This document shows, in pieces, positions 1 to 8,169 of a DNA stretch of 64,000 bases. The first letter of the stretch is position 1, and each line of letters begins with the position of its first letter. Source of the DNA: Neobacillus niacini NBRC 15566 (GTDB lineage Bacteria > Bacillota > Bacilli > Bacillales > Cytobacillaceae). Where the stretch lies: contig NZ_BCVA01000002.1 in assembly GCF_001591505.1 (NCBI RefSeq), positions 1 to 64,000 on the forward strand, read 5' to 3'. A program made the position numbers and the translations under genes. The notes under the pieces are model-generated. The model was given only the letters and a program-made list of their open reading frames with translations. It ran no database searches and was not told the DNA's origin.

Positions 1-74
1 ATTGCCTGTCCGAATGGGACCATGATTCGGACACCATTCTCACCTTTTGGGAGCAGATTGGTCCAATCAATCAC
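1..74 (-). other. possible 5' end of a gene running off the left edge
   Basis: On the minus strand an open frame starts at a GTG near 74, preceded by GGAGAGG, and stays open to the window edge (about 24 codons, ending in a run like RIMVPFGQ). A plus-strand frame open from position 3 to a stop at 90-92 is an equally short alternative. Neither is long enough to identify. The minus-strand reading is favoured only because it has a ribosome-binding-like sequence. Confidence 0.2.
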
Positions 75-111
75 ATAACCTCTCCATATTAATCAATGTC
101 CGGAAAGAACA

Positions 112-150
112 AAAAAAGATGAAAAGGAAAAAGTCCAATTTCATCTTTTA
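112..150 (-). terminator. terminator after the YajQ-family gene
   Basis: Inverted repeat AAAAGATGAAA / TTTCATCTTTT, followed on the minus strand by a T run. It lies just beyond the stop of the 156-647 gene. Confidence 0.6.
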
Positions 151-155
151 GAAAC

Positions 156-647
156 CTATCTATAGTTAATAAATTGAACATCGACGGTTAGGTCTGCTTC
201 ACGTACCAACGAGATAATCTTTTGTAAATCATCACGGTTTTTACCGCTAACTCTGATTTGATCGTCCTGAATTTGGCTTTTCACCTTAAGACCGCTATTT
301 TTAATAATCGTGTTTATTTTCTTTGCATTATCTTTATCGATCCCTTGAACCAACTTTGCTCGTTGGCGAACAGTTCCGCCAGAGGCTTTTTCCATTTTTC
401 CATAATCAAGATTCTTAACAGGAACACCTCTCTTGATTAACCTGCCAAGCAAGACGTCTTTTAGTTGGTCCATCTTAAATTCATCATCTGAGACTAGAAC
501 AAGTTCTTCTTTATCCAGCGTAACTTCACTTTTGCTGCCCTTAAAATCATAACGGGTTTTAATTTCTTTCATTGTTGCGGTAATTGCATTTGTGACTTCA
601 GTAAATTCCACTTTGGATACAATATCAAAAGATTCATCTTTGGCCAT
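156..647 (-). CDS. yitK: YajQ family nucleotide-binding protein (UPF0234)
   Basis: The 163-residue product has the usual length and landmarks of the YajQ/UPF0234 family: an N-terminal [10 protein letters not shown] start, a [12 protein letters not shown] segment, and a C-terminal [13 protein letters not shown] segment, forming two ferredoxin-like folds. Family members bind nucleotides, and some bind cyclic di-GMP; the role in Bacillus is unclear. The start is preceded by GGAGG about 10 bases upstream. Divergent from the cvfB/yitL-like gene, as the two neighbouring genes suggest from B. subtilis yitK-yitL. Family assignment is firm, function is not. Confidence 0.93.
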   Translation of the reverse strand: MAKDESFDIVSKVEFTEVTNAITATMKEIKTRYDFKGSKSEVTLDKEELVLVSDDEFKMDQLKDVLLGRLIKRGVPVKNLDYGKMEKASGGTVRQRAKLVQGIDKDNAKKINTIIKNSGLKVKSQIQDDQIRVSGKNRDDLQKIISLVREADLTVDVQFINYR

Positions 648-697
648 AGTAATAATACCTCCAGTATATTTTAATTATGAAATGTAGTAATCAATTT

Positions 698-726
698 TTG
701 CTAATGTTTCCCTTTATGGGTACATT
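698..726 (+). promoter_or_regulatory. candidate SigA promoter for the CvfB-like gene
   Basis: TTGCTA at 698-703, a 17-bp spacer, then TACATT at 721-726, about 70 bp before the start codon at 794. The -10 is not ideal. Confidence 0.4.
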
Positions 727-793
727 ATAGTAAAATATAGCAGTTCAAACAACCCTATGGTAGAGCTATAGGATAAAGAAAAGGTGAATCGAT

Positions 794-1657
794 ATGTCTT
801 TACAAGAACTAATTGGTCAAGCAGTTACCTTAACGGTGGCACGAAAAGCTGAATTCGGCTATTTTTTAACAGATGGAAATGAAGATGTTTTGTTGCATAT
901 AAATGAGGCAGACCGTGATTATGAAGTAGATGATTCGGTAGAGGTGTTTCTTTATGTTGATTCAGAAGGCAGGACGTCTGCTTCTACCAATATACCTGAA
1001 ATTGGGATTGGCAAGTATGCTTGGCTTAAAGTCGTCGATACCAACCCTAATATAGGTGTGTTTTTAGACATTGGGATTAAAAAGGATTTATTATTAGGGA
1101 TTGATGATCTTCCAGTCCATAAATCAGTTTGGCCAAAGCCGGGCGACATGGTCTATGCAACTTTAAGAGTAAATAACAATTATCTGCTATATGCAAGGCT
1201 TGCAACAGACCCTGTCATTGAATCAATTTCAACAAAGGCTGCTAGAAAAGATTTTAACAAAAATATTCAAGGGCATATCTATCGTACTGCTAAGGTAGGT
1301 AGCTGGGTCTACACCATTGAAGGGTATAAAGGATTCATTCATGAATCACAAAGACAGGAAGAGCCAAGATTAGGACAAAAGGTGGAAGGACGGATCATAG
1401 ACGTTAAGGATGATGGGACAGTGAATGTTTCTTTGCTTGCAAGAAAACAGGAATTACAGGACCTTGACGCTGAACGTATCTTTGAATATTTAATGAGTCG
1501 AAATGGTGCTATGCCTTTTAATGATAAAAGCATGCCGGAAGATATTCAAGAGCGTTTTCAATTAAGTAAAGGAGCCTTTAAGAGGGCGCTTGGAAAACTT
1601 ATGAAAGATGGCAGGGTTTATCAAGAAGGAAGCTGGACTTATCTAAAGAAAGATTAA
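794..1657 (+). CDS. yitL: CvfB-family S1 RNA-binding protein
   Basis: A 287-residue protein of the CvfB/YitL family. It has S1-type OB-fold repeats: roughly residues 5-60, 65-130 and 145-215, the last with VGSWVYTIEGYKGFIHESQ. A C-terminal winged-helix segment follows (about 225-285, with LSKGAFKRALGKLMKDGRV). Staphylococcal CvfB is an RNA-binding regulator of virulence genes; here a role in RNA metabolism is inferred. The start at ATG 794 has AAGGTG upstream. It is divergent from the YajQ-family gene and followed by a tiny DUF3941-like gene. Confidence 0.92.
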   Translation: MSLQELIGQAVTLTVARKAEFGYFLTDGNEDVLLHINEADRDYEVDDSVEVFLYVDSEGRTSASTNIPEIGIGKYAWLKVVDTNPNIGVFLDIGIKKDLLLGIDDLPVHKSVWPKPGDMVYATLRVNNNYLLYARLATDPVIESISTKAARKDFNKNIQGHIYRTAKVGSWVYTIEGYKGFIHESQRQEEPRLGQKVEGRIIDVKDDGTVNVSLLARKQELQDLDAERIFEYLMSRNGAMPFNDKSMPEDIQERFQLSKGAFKRALGKLMKDGRVYQEGSWTYLKKD

Positions 1658-1724
1658 CTTTTCTACATACTCTTTTTTAAAATGACAACACTAATGTTGA
1701 AAGCATTTGGAAAGGGGTAGGATT

Positions 1725-1856
1725 ATGCCGCATACATCAGATAATGATAAAAAGGCTCAAGATAATAATGCGCTAAGACATGAAAAAAATATGATGCGCG
1801 AGAAGAATCGTCAAGCAGGGAAAAATCAATACTCAAAGAAAACAGACCATAAATAA
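1725..1856 (+). CDS. small hydrophilic protein, DUF3941-like
   Basis: A 43-codon gene with a strong AAAGGGG ribosome-binding sequence 10 bases before ATG 1725, ending directly in a strong terminator. The product is highly charged and Asn/Lys rich (starts MPHTSDNDKK, ends YSKKTDHK), with no membrane segment. It resembles the short DUF3941 family of Bacillaceae from memory. Function unknown. The gene-like layout (good RBS, terminator at the stop) supports it despite its size. Confidence 0.72.
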   Translation: MPHTSDNDKKAQDNNALRHEKNMMREKNRQAGKNQYSKKTDHK

Positions 1857-1883
1857 AAAAGCGGGCTTTCCCGCTTTTTTATT
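1854..1883. terminator. bidirectional terminator
   Basis: Stem AAAAAGCGGG / CCCGCTTTTTT with a short loop and T runs on both strands. It serves the converging DUF3941-like and DegV genes. Confidence 0.88.
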
Positions 1884-2740
1884 TATGGTAATTTATTTAA
1901 AAAGAAAATAGCAATGGTTCCCGGCCCAGTATGTGCGCCGACTGCTGAACCAATCGAGGTAATAAATACTTCTTTCGGATGTAGTTCTTCCTCAATCAGT
2001 GCCTTTACTTCTAATACAGTATCTTCGGTATCGGCATGACTAATACCCACTATTTGGTCACCAAAGCTGGCACCGCGTTCATTCATCAGTTCAACTATAC
2101 GTCTATAAACTTTCTTTTTCCCTCGTATTTTTTCTATTGGAACGAGCTTTCCTTCCTCTACATTCAAAATAGGCTTTATGTTAAGTAGACCGCCTAAAAA
2201 GGCTGAGGCTTTGGATACACGGCCGCCTTTAGCTAAATAATCTAAGTCCTCTACCGTAAACAAATGCTCCATATGCTGACTGCGAAATAAAACATCATTT
2301 AAAATTTCTTCCTTTGAAACATTTTTGGCTGCAAGTCTTGCTGCTTCCTTTACGACAAGACCAAAACCAAGCGAAGCACATTGGGTATCGACAATCGTTA
2401 AATTAAAGTTTGGATATTTTTCTTTTACTTGGTCAAGAATCATAACAGATGTCTGATATGTACCAGATAATGCTGAAGAGAAAGCAATATATATTCCATC
2501 TTCATTATTTTCAGCCATTTTAGTGAAGACTTCTTCAAATAATAAAGGAGAAACTTGAGATGTTTTAGGAACATCGCCCGTACGTATGGCGTCATAAACA
2601 GTTTTAGGATCAATCGTTTTAACATCCTCATATTCTTGCCCATTAACGTGCACCTTTAGTGGGAATAATGTGACGTTATGTTCAGCGTAAAAATCTTTTG
2701 GTAAATCGCATGCGCTGTCAGCTAGTATTTTTACCGGCAT
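1883..2740 (-). CDS. yitS: DegV family fatty-acid-binding protein
   Basis: A DegV-fold protein with the N-terminal ADSACDLP motif, the ligand-site FSSALSGTYQTS segment and the C-terminal GAHTGPGTIAIFF segment. Family members bind a single fatty acid and, in Firmicutes, present it to the FakA kinase (FakB role). I choose ATG 2740 (285 residues) because AGGTGAG stands 5 bases before it. A GTG 9 bases further upstream lacks a good site. Position next to the yitT-like gene matches the B. subtilis yitS-yitT order. Confidence 0.92.
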   Translation of the reverse strand: MPVKILADSACDLPKDFYAEHNVTLFPLKVHVNGQEYEDVKTIDPKTVYDAIRTGDVPKTSQVSPLLFEEVFTKMAENNEDGIYIAFSSALSGTYQTSVMILDQVKEKYPNFNLTIVDTQCASLGFGLVVKEAARLAAKNVSKEEILNDVLFRSQHMEHLFTVEDLDYLAKGGRVSKASAFLGGLLNIKPILNVEEGKLVPIEKIRGKKKVYRRIVELMNERGASFGDQIVGISHADTEDTVLEVKALIEEELHPKEVFITSIGSAVGAHTGPGTIAIFFLNKLP

Positions 2741-2853
2741 GAAGCTCACCTGCTTTCAAACTAATATAGTTAGTTTCAGTTTATCGGTTTCACCCCAAAA
2801 ATACAATTATCAGCATAGAATTAGTACCTTAAAAATTAAAGGAGATGGTGCTT

Positions 2854-3696
2854 TTGTTATGGCAGCAAATCAAGAAAACAATCATTGTTACTGTGGGTGC
2901 ATTCCTAAATGCCCTGGCGATTAATTTATTTTTAATTCCAGCAAATGTTTATTCTAGCGGATTTACTGGGGCAGCACAATTATTATCAAAAGTATTAAGT
3001 GAACAAACACCATTAAATATATCAATGGGCTTCTTATTGCTGCTGCTAAATATCCCAGTGGCAATCCTAGGGTGGTTTAAGGTAGGAAAGTCCTTTACCG
3101 TTTATAGTTTTTTAAGTGTGGTACTATCATCACTTTTCTTAGAATTAATTCCAATTACACAGGTTTCAAAAGATATTCTCCTTAACTCGGTATTTGGGGG
3201 CGTTATATTAGCTGTAGGTGTCGGACTAACTCTAAAATGGGGTGCTTCAACAGGCGGCGTAGATATTATTGCTATGGTTTTATCGAGAATGAAAGATAAA
3301 CCGATAGGCAGCTATATGTTTATTATGAATGCCGTAATTATCATTACGGCCGGCTTTTTATATGGATGGGAAAAAGCACTTTATACGATTGTATCTTTGT
3401 ATGCTTCTACAAGAGTAGTGGACGCAATCCATACTAGGCATGCAAAGCTTACTGCTATGATTGTTACTAAGAAAGCTGATGAGCTTAAGAAAGCGATTCA
3501 TTCAAAGTTGGTTAGAGGTATCACAATGATTCCTGCAAAGGGTGCCTTTTCTAATGAAGCAAGAGACATGCTTATGATTGTTATTACCCGTTATGAGTTA
3601 TATGATTTGGAACGAATAATCTCTGAGGTTGACCCAAATGCATTCACGAATATTGTTCAGACAACCGGGATTTATGGGTTTTTTAGACGAGAATAG
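2854..3696 (+). CDS. yitT: YitT family membrane protein
   Basis: A YitT-type protein: an N-terminal half with about five membrane segments (for example the LLSKVLSEQTPLN loop flanked by hydrophobic stretches, and GVGLTLKWGASTGG), then a soluble C-terminal DUF2179 domain (about the last 80 residues, ending FTNIVQTTGIYGFFRRE). Function is unknown. AAAGGAG at 2838-2844 sits 9 bases before TTG 2854, the best-placed start; ATG 2845 overlaps the ribosome-binding site. A second, shorter paralogue lies at 62245-62862. Confidence 0.9.
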   Translation: MLWQQIKKTIIVTVGAFLNALAINLFLIPANVYSSGFTGAAQLLSKVLSEQTPLNISMGFLLLLLNIPVAILGWFKVGKSFTVYSFLSVVLSSLFLELIPITQVSKDILLNSVFGGVILAVGVGLTLKWGASTGGVDIIAMVLSRMKDKPIGSYMFIMNAVIIITAGFLYGWEKALYTIVSLYASTRVVDAIHTRHAKLTAMIVTKKADELKKAIHSKLVRGITMIPAKGAFSNEARDMLMIVITRYELYDLERIISEVDPNAFTNIVQTTGIYGFFRRE

Positions 3697-3708
3697 GGGG
3701 TATGAAGT

Positions 3709-4170
3709 GTGAGAATTATTTTATTAATAATTTTATTTTTATTTCCATTTAGTTTAGAAGGGGAAGCAAGTTATGGTGAGTCCAATCACCAATTTCAGTT
3801 TTCAGTGGTTCCTATTGTGGGAAGTGAAACAGTGAAATTTGAACTTTTTATCAAGAATAATGAAGAATCTCCGCTGAATTTTGAGTTTCCTACCTCACAA
3901 TATTATGAGATTACTGTTACTGACCAATCCGGGCATGAAGTATATCGGTATTCAAAAGGACGCTTTTTTTTACAGGCACTGCAAACGATTAAAATTGAAC
4001 CTCATAAAACCTATCGAAAAGTGGAACTATGGGATTATCAATTACATGGAAAAAGAGTTCCGGCAGGGGAATACATTGTTTCTGCAACTCTTTTACCAAG
4101 AAAAATAAATGACAAACCTATAAGTAACAACCAAACATTATTAAGCAAAACCAAATTTACTCTTCAGTAA
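3709..4170 (+). CDS. ipi: BsuPI-type intracellular proteinase inhibitor domain protein
   Basis: The 153-residue product begins with a hydrophobic stretch (IILLIILFLFPFSLEG), then a BsuPI-PI-like beta domain from about residue 25, with FELFIKNNEESPLNFEFPTS and VPAGEYIVSATL. B. subtilis ipi, also just after yitT, encodes the inhibitor of the major intracellular serine protease. Here the N-terminal hydrophobic stretch looks like a signal peptide, so this copy may be exported, unlike the B. subtilis namesake. GTG start 12 bases after the yitT-like stop suggests co-transcription. Confidence 0.82.
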   Translation: MRIILLIILFLFPFSLEGEASYGESNHQFQFSVVPIVGSETVKFELFIKNNEESPLNFEFPTSQYYEITVTDQSGHEVYRYSKGRFFLQALQTIKIEPHKTYRKVELWDYQLHGKRVPAGEYIVSATLLPRKINDKPISNNQTLLSKTKFTLQ

Positions 4171-4172
4171 AA

Positions 4173-4210
4173 AGAAAAGCTGGCACGTTTTGTAACGTAC
4201 CAGCTTTTCC
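4173..4210. terminator. bidirectional terminator
   Basis: Stem AAAAGCTGG / CCAGCTTTT with an inner pairing ACGTT / AACGT and flanking A and T runs. It separates the converging ipi-like and DUF3813 genes. Confidence 0.82.
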
Positions 4211-4212
4211 AC

Positions 4213-4398
4213 TTATTTTAATTGTTCAAGCTCATTTTGCATTTCTTGGAGCTGACTTTGTTCTGCGAAGGTTGAATTAGCATAAGCAGAACTTAATGCA
4301 TTCTTGGCCTTCGAAATCACAGAATCACGATCAGCAGGGTCGGCAGACTTCGCCATCTCAACAAATCTTCTTGCTTCCTGGAATAGTTGGTTTCCCAT
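4213..4398 (-). CDS. DUF3813 small protein
   Basis: A 61-residue helical, soluble protein (starts MGNQLFQEARRFVEMAKSAD, ends in a Gln/Glu-rich coiled segment). It matches the short DUF3813 family as I recall it. Its ribosome-binding site (TTGGAGGAA) lies inside the last codons of the upstream 4401-4553 gene, so the two are probably translationally coupled. B. subtilis has a small gene (yizC) at this place, but I am not certain of orthology. Confidence 0.8.
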   Translation of the reverse strand: MGNQLFQEARRFVEMAKSADPADRDSVISKAKNALSSAYANSTFAEQSQLQEMQNELEQLK

Positions 4399-4400
4399 CG

Positions 4401-4553
4401 TTATATTCCTCCAAGCGAGGATTCACGCACATTGGACATTTTCTGGGCTTCCGCTTCAGCGTAGGTCATGTGGTATGGAATACGTTCAGCATGCTTACTG
4501 ACAGTATCCACTCCTTGCTGGACAAAGCGTTTTGATTTGTTTCGTTTACCCAT
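4401..4553 (-). CDS. small basic protein of unknown function
   Basis: A 50-codon gene starting at ATG 4553 behind GGAGGG. The product starts MGKRNKSKRFVQQGVD and ends VRESSLGGI: a basic N-terminus, a mid-region rich in Ala/Glu, no membrane segment. It stops 3 bases before the DUF3813 start. The size and charge recall small sporulation-associated proteins of Bacillus, but I do not recognise the family. Confidence 0.62.
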   Translation of the reverse strand: MGKRNKSKRFVQQGVDTVSKHAERIPYHMTYAEAEAQKMSNVRESSLGGI

Positions 4554-4663
4554 TGCAATCCCTCCAATTTGGTGAGCTTGTTATGAAGCAGGTTAGTGCC
4601 TCACAAAAATAGTATGCTCAAATCAGAGTTTTTCATTTAGGTAAACAATGGTGTCAACCATCT

Positions 4664-5476
4664 TTATTTCAAATTTAACAAATCTGACAAATATACGCCA
4701 ATACCATCTTCTTCATTGGTAAGAGTCACTTCATTTGCAATCGTTTTGACTTTATCAATCGCATTCCCCATTGCAATACCATGGCCAGCAAAATCAAGCA
4801 TTTCTAAATCATTATCTTCGTCACCGAAAGCAATAATTCTTTCTGGAGGAATGTTGAAGTATTCTGAGGCCTTCTTTAAACCAACGGCCTTGCTAATTCC
4901 GGTTTTTATAATTTCAATAACATGCCATGGTGCCGCCCAGCTGCGGTGATCAATTACTTCCGCATGAACATCAGACAAATGCTTACGAATAAGCTTTAAT
5001 TCATCTTCCTCTGTATGTATCAACAAACTTGTCGGAGAATCATTTAAGAAATTTCGTAAATCCCCAGTTGTAACGTTCGGGTTACCCATACTAAAAATAT
5101 CTAACAGTTTTTCATCATGATAGTGGAAATACACATCATCAATTACTTCGGCAATAATATTGTGAAACTGAAAAGACCGGCACGCTTCAACGATTTCCTT
5201 GGCCACTTTTACGTCGAGAGGGGCATGGAAAAATCCCCAGTTGGAGTCAAGTGGATGGTGCATGAAAGCACCATTAAAGTTAACAATAGGTGTGTCTAAC
5301 CCAAGCTCCCGATAATAGGGTTCACTTGAACGATACGGTCTTCCTGTTGCAATCATAACAACATGTCCTTGTTCTTTAGCTTTACTTAATACTTTTTTTG
5401 TTCGTTCGGAAATCGTTTTATCATCTTTTAATAAAGTTCCATCTAAGTCCAATGCAATTAAATGTTTTTCTGCCAT
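4664..5476 (-). CDS. yitU: Cof-type HAD hydrolase
   Basis: A 270-residue HAD-superfamily IIB (Cof type) phosphatase. Motif I is ALDLDGTLL near the N-terminus with both catalytic aspartates; motif II is ATGRP; motif IV is GDEDNDLEML. The cap domain lies between about residues 85 and 185. B. subtilis YitU belongs to a set of HAD enzymes reported to dephosphorylate a riboflavin precursor and other small phosphates; the substrate here is unproven. It is divergent from the yitV-like hydrolase, as in B. subtilis. Confidence 0.9.
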   Translation of the reverse strand: MAEKHLIALDLDGTLLKDDKTISERTKKVLSKAKEQGHVVMIATGRPYRSSEPYYRELGLDTPIVNFNGAFMHHPLDSNWGFFHAPLDVKVAKEIVEACRSFQFHNIIAEVIDDVYFHYHDEKLLDIFSMGNPNVTTGDLRNFLNDSPTSLLIHTEEDELKLIRKHLSDVHAEVIDHRSWAAPWHVIEIIKTGISKAVGLKKASEYFNIPPERIIAFGDEDNDLEMLDFAGHGIAMGNAIDKVKTIANEVTLTNEEDGIGVYLSDLLNLK

Positions 5477-5691
5477 ATTGACTCCTTTTTGAATCGTTTT
5501 CTAAACAATAAGTCTAAGCTTTAGATAAATGGTGAATGAAATGATACACTACAACTATGGATTTTCTTTTGTTGGAAAGTCATACCATTATAACTACTAT
5601 GTTAACAATTTTATACCGTACCTGTAAAAAAATTCACTTCATAAGATTTTGCTATCAGATATAATTATTTTACCCAGGAGGATTTACCTAC

Positions 5692-6465
5692 GTGATTATC
5701 GTTGAAAAAAGTTTGCAGAATCATAATCCCTTCCTACATATAGTAAAGAAAAGTATACAACAAAAGAAACTTCCGCTGATTATCTTTACCCATGGTTTCA
5801 CTAGTGCAAAGGAGAATAATCTACATTATGCCTATTTATTAGCGGAAAAGGGATTTAGAGTGATCCTGCCAGAGGCGATCTACCATGGGGAAAGGGAACA
5901 AGGTTTAACCGAAAGGGATTTATACAGTCATTTTTGGGAAATTGTCATCAAGACCATCCATGAATTAAACAATTATAAGCAATACTATGTAGAAGAAGGA
6001 TTAGCAGATCCGGATAAAATTGGACTTGCAGGGACCTCAATGGGTGGAATGGTGACCTTGGGTGCTTTGACTAAATATAAATGGGTCAAAGCGGCAGTTA
6101 GTTTAATGGGGATGCCGTCATATGAAGAATATCTGCATTGGCAGCTAGAACAAATGAAAAACCTTGGTGTTAGTCTTACTTTTTCCGATGAGGAAATTGC
6201 AGGGCAATTATCAGTCTTACGTCAATATGATTTGAGTCTTCAACCAAATAAGCTTGATAATAGACCATTGTTATTTTGGCATGGAAAAAAAGATCCAATT
6301 GTACCTTATGCGTTAACATATCGTTTTTATCAATCTGTAAAAAACAACTATACTGCAAAGCCAGGAGATATTCACTTCATTACAGATGAACATGCAGATC
6401 ATAAGGTAAGCAGAGAAGGATTAAAAGCAACGGTTGAATGGTTTGAGAAATATTTATTACAATAA
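5692..6465 (+). CDS. yitV: alpha/beta hydrolase (YitV-like)
   Basis: A 257-residue alpha/beta hydrolase of the prolyl-oligopeptidase-like S9/dienelactone type. The nucleophile elbow is GTSMGG, the acid lies in HGKKDPIVPY and the His in EHADHKVS. An N-terminal HGF oxyanion segment (IIFTHGFTSAKE) is also present. No signal peptide, so cytosolic. The GTG start at 5692 has CAGGAGG 10 bases upstream. It runs 18 bases from the yitW-like gene and is probably co-transcribed. Substrate unknown. Confidence 0.9.
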   Translation: MIIVEKSLQNHNPFLHIVKKSIQQKKLPLIIFTHGFTSAKENNLHYAYLLAEKGFRVILPEAIYHGEREQGLTERDLYSHFWEIVIKTIHELNNYKQYYVEEGLADPDKIGLAGTSMGGMVTLGALTKYKWVKAAVSLMGMPSYEEYLHWQLEQMKNLGVSLTFSDEEIAGQLSVLRQYDLSLQPNKLDNRPLLFWHGKKDPIVPYALTYRFYQSVKNNYTAKPGDIHFITDEHADHKVSREGLKATVEWFEKYLLQ

Positions 6466-6483
6466 GGATAGGGAGTGTTATAG

Positions 6484-6792
6484 ATGAATGAAGAGTTAAA
6501 AGAGAATATTTTAGGTGCATTAGAGCTTGTCATAGACCCTGAGCTAGGTGTAGATATTGTTAATTTAGGTTTAGTCTATGATACGGAAATGGATGAGGAG
6601 GGCAATGTAACGATTACGATGACATTAACTTCCATGGGCTGCCCTCTTGCTGGAACCATTGTTGACCAAGTGAAGAGAGCATTAGCAGATATCCCAGAAG
6701 TAAAAGAGGTAGAGGTTAATATCGTGTTTAACCCGCCATGGAATAAGGACATGATGTCACGTTATGCAAAAATTGCATTAGGAATTCGTTAA
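6484..6792 (+). CDS. yitW: MIP18/DUF59 family iron-sulfur assembly protein
   Basis: A 102-residue MIP18 (DUF59) protein with the family's DPELGVDIVNLGL segment, the conserved cysteine in SMGCPLAG, and a C-terminal VFNPPWNKDMMS. Relatives (SufT, PaaD, CIA2) help mature iron-sulfur proteins. It ends the yitV-yitW pair before a clear terminator. Confidence 0.92.
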   Translation: MNEELKENILGALELVIDPELGVDIVNLGLVYDTEMDEEGNVTITMTLTSMGCPLAGTIVDQVKRALADIPEVKEVEVNIVFNPPWNKDMMSRYAKIALGIR

Positions 6793-6808
6793 TAATATTC
6801 GTATTATA

Positions 6809-6838
6809 AAAACAGCAGAAATGTTCTGCTGTTTTTTC
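6809..6838 (+). terminator. terminator after the yitW-like gene
   Basis: Stem AACAGCAGAA / TTCTGCTGTT followed by TTTT. Confidence 0.88.
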
Positions 6839-6909
6839 TTGCCATCAGCAACTAATTCCCTGCGATCATCATTTGCACTTCACAAAGTGGACATATAATT
6901 TTCAAGTAA

Positions 6910-6952
6910 TGTGAGGTAGTTCACTTATCCATAGTGGAATCCCCTATATAAT
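6910..6952 (+). promoter_or_regulatory. Fnr box and -10 element of the radical SAM gene
   Basis: TGTGA at 6910-6914, six bases, TCACT at 6921-6925 match the Bacillus Fnr consensus. TATAAT at 6947-6952 predicts a start near 6959. The box centre is then at about -41.5, the activating position known for Fnr in B. subtilis. No good -35 is present, as expected for a class II activated promoter. Confidence 0.72.
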
Positions 6953-7007
6953 TACAGGTAATAAGGCTGTTTGGTTTTTGAAATGGCCGTTTTAGGAGGC
7001 GTTTCAT

Positions 7008-8132
7008 ATGGCTTTTGGCCGAGATTTTAATAAAGATCCATTTATCGTAATTTGGGAACTAACACGTGCGTGTCAATTAGCTTGTTTACACTGTCGTGCA
7101 GAAGCTCAATTAAGAAGAGACCCACGTGAACTATCATTTGAAGAAGGCAAGAACTTAATCGATCAAATATACGAAATGAATAATCCCATGCTGGTCTTTA
7201 CAGGCGGAGACCCATTAATGAGACAAGACGTTTTTGATATTGCAAAATATGCTGTTGAAAAAGGCGTCAGGGTTTCAATGACTCCAAGCGCGACACCAAA
7301 TGTTACAAAAGAAGCGATTGAAAAGGCGAAGGAAGTTGGTCTTTCCCGTTGGGCTTTTAGTATTGATGGACCAACTGCTGCCGTTCACGATCACTTCCGT
7401 GGAACTGCCGGTTCTTTTGATCTGACAATGGAGAGAATTAAATATTTACATGAACTTGAAATCCCAATTCAAATAAATACAGTTATTTCTAGATACAACA
7501 TAGAATACCTTGATGAAATGGCAAAAATGGTTGAGGACTTAGGATGCGTACTCTGGAGTGTCTTTTTCCTAGTACCAACAGGAAGAGGACAAGAGTCTGA
7601 TATGATTTCACCAGTTGAACACGAGAAGGTATTTAGATGGCTTTATGACCTAAGTAAACACGTTTCTTTCGATATTAAAACAACAGCTGCACAGCATTAT
7701 CGACGTGTTGTCATTCAACAGAAAATGAGAGAAGCAAAAGACCAATCAGATGAAATTAACTATTTAAGTGCTTTAACAGAGCAGGGGTTAACAGGATCGA
7801 TTGACGGACTTGGACGAGCACCTAAAGGTGTTAACGATGGAAATGGTTTTGTCTTCATTTCACATATAGGAGATGTATACCCAAGCGGCCTATTGCCTGT
7901 CAAAGCTGGTAATGTTAGAGAGACACCACTTGCGGAAATTTATCGCGAGTCACCAATATTTAAATCACTGAGAAATCCTGACCTCTATAAAGGCAAATGC
8001 GGTGTCTGTGAATTCCGTCATGTATGCGGCGGCTCAAGGTCTAGAGCTTATGCAATGACAGGAGATTATTTGGAAAGTGAACCATTCTGTGTTTATATTC
8101 CAAAGGCGTTGCGAGAAAAACAAGTGCAATAA
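7008..8132 (+). CDS. radical SAM/SPASM protein, NirJ/AhbD-like
   Basis: A 374-residue radical SAM enzyme. The cluster motif is C22-x3-C26-x2-C29 in ACQLACLHCR, with the SAM-binding TGGDP after it. A C-terminal SPASM domain (about residues 290-365) carries GKCGVCEFRHVCGG and a final cysteine, for auxiliary Fe-S cluster(s). The sequence resembles the NirJ/AhbC/AhbD group acting on heme precursors, and probably the TIGR04053 subfamily, whose substrate is unknown. It has its own Fnr-type promoter and an Fnr gene converging on it, so a role in anaerobic metabolism is inferred. No peptide substrate gene is adjacent. Confidence 0.85.
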   Translation: MAFGRDFNKDPFIVIWELTRACQLACLHCRAEAQLRRDPRELSFEEGKNLIDQIYEMNNPMLVFTGGDPLMRQDVFDIAKYAVEKGVRVSMTPSATPNVTKEAIEKAKEVGLSRWAFSIDGPTAAVHDHFRGTAGSFDLTMERIKYLHELEIPIQINTVISRYNIEYLDEMAKMVEDLGCVLWSVFFLVPTGRGQESDMISPVEHEKVFRWLYDLSKHVSFDIKTTAAQHYRRVVIQQKMREAKDQSDEINYLSALTEQGLTGSIDGLGRAPKGVNDGNGFVFISHIGDVYPSGLLPVKAGNVRETPLAEIYRESPIFKSLRNPDLYKGKCGVCEFRHVCGGSRSRAYAMTGDYLESEPFCVYIPKALREKQVQ

Positions 8133-8134
8133 AA

Positions 8135-8167
8135 AAATGGAAGCAATCAGATCGATTGCTTCCATTT
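8135..8167. terminator. bidirectional terminator
   Basis: Stem AAATGGAAGCAATC / GATTGCTTCCATTT between the converging radical SAM and Fnr-like genes. Confidence 0.85.
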
Positions 8168-8169
8168 GA

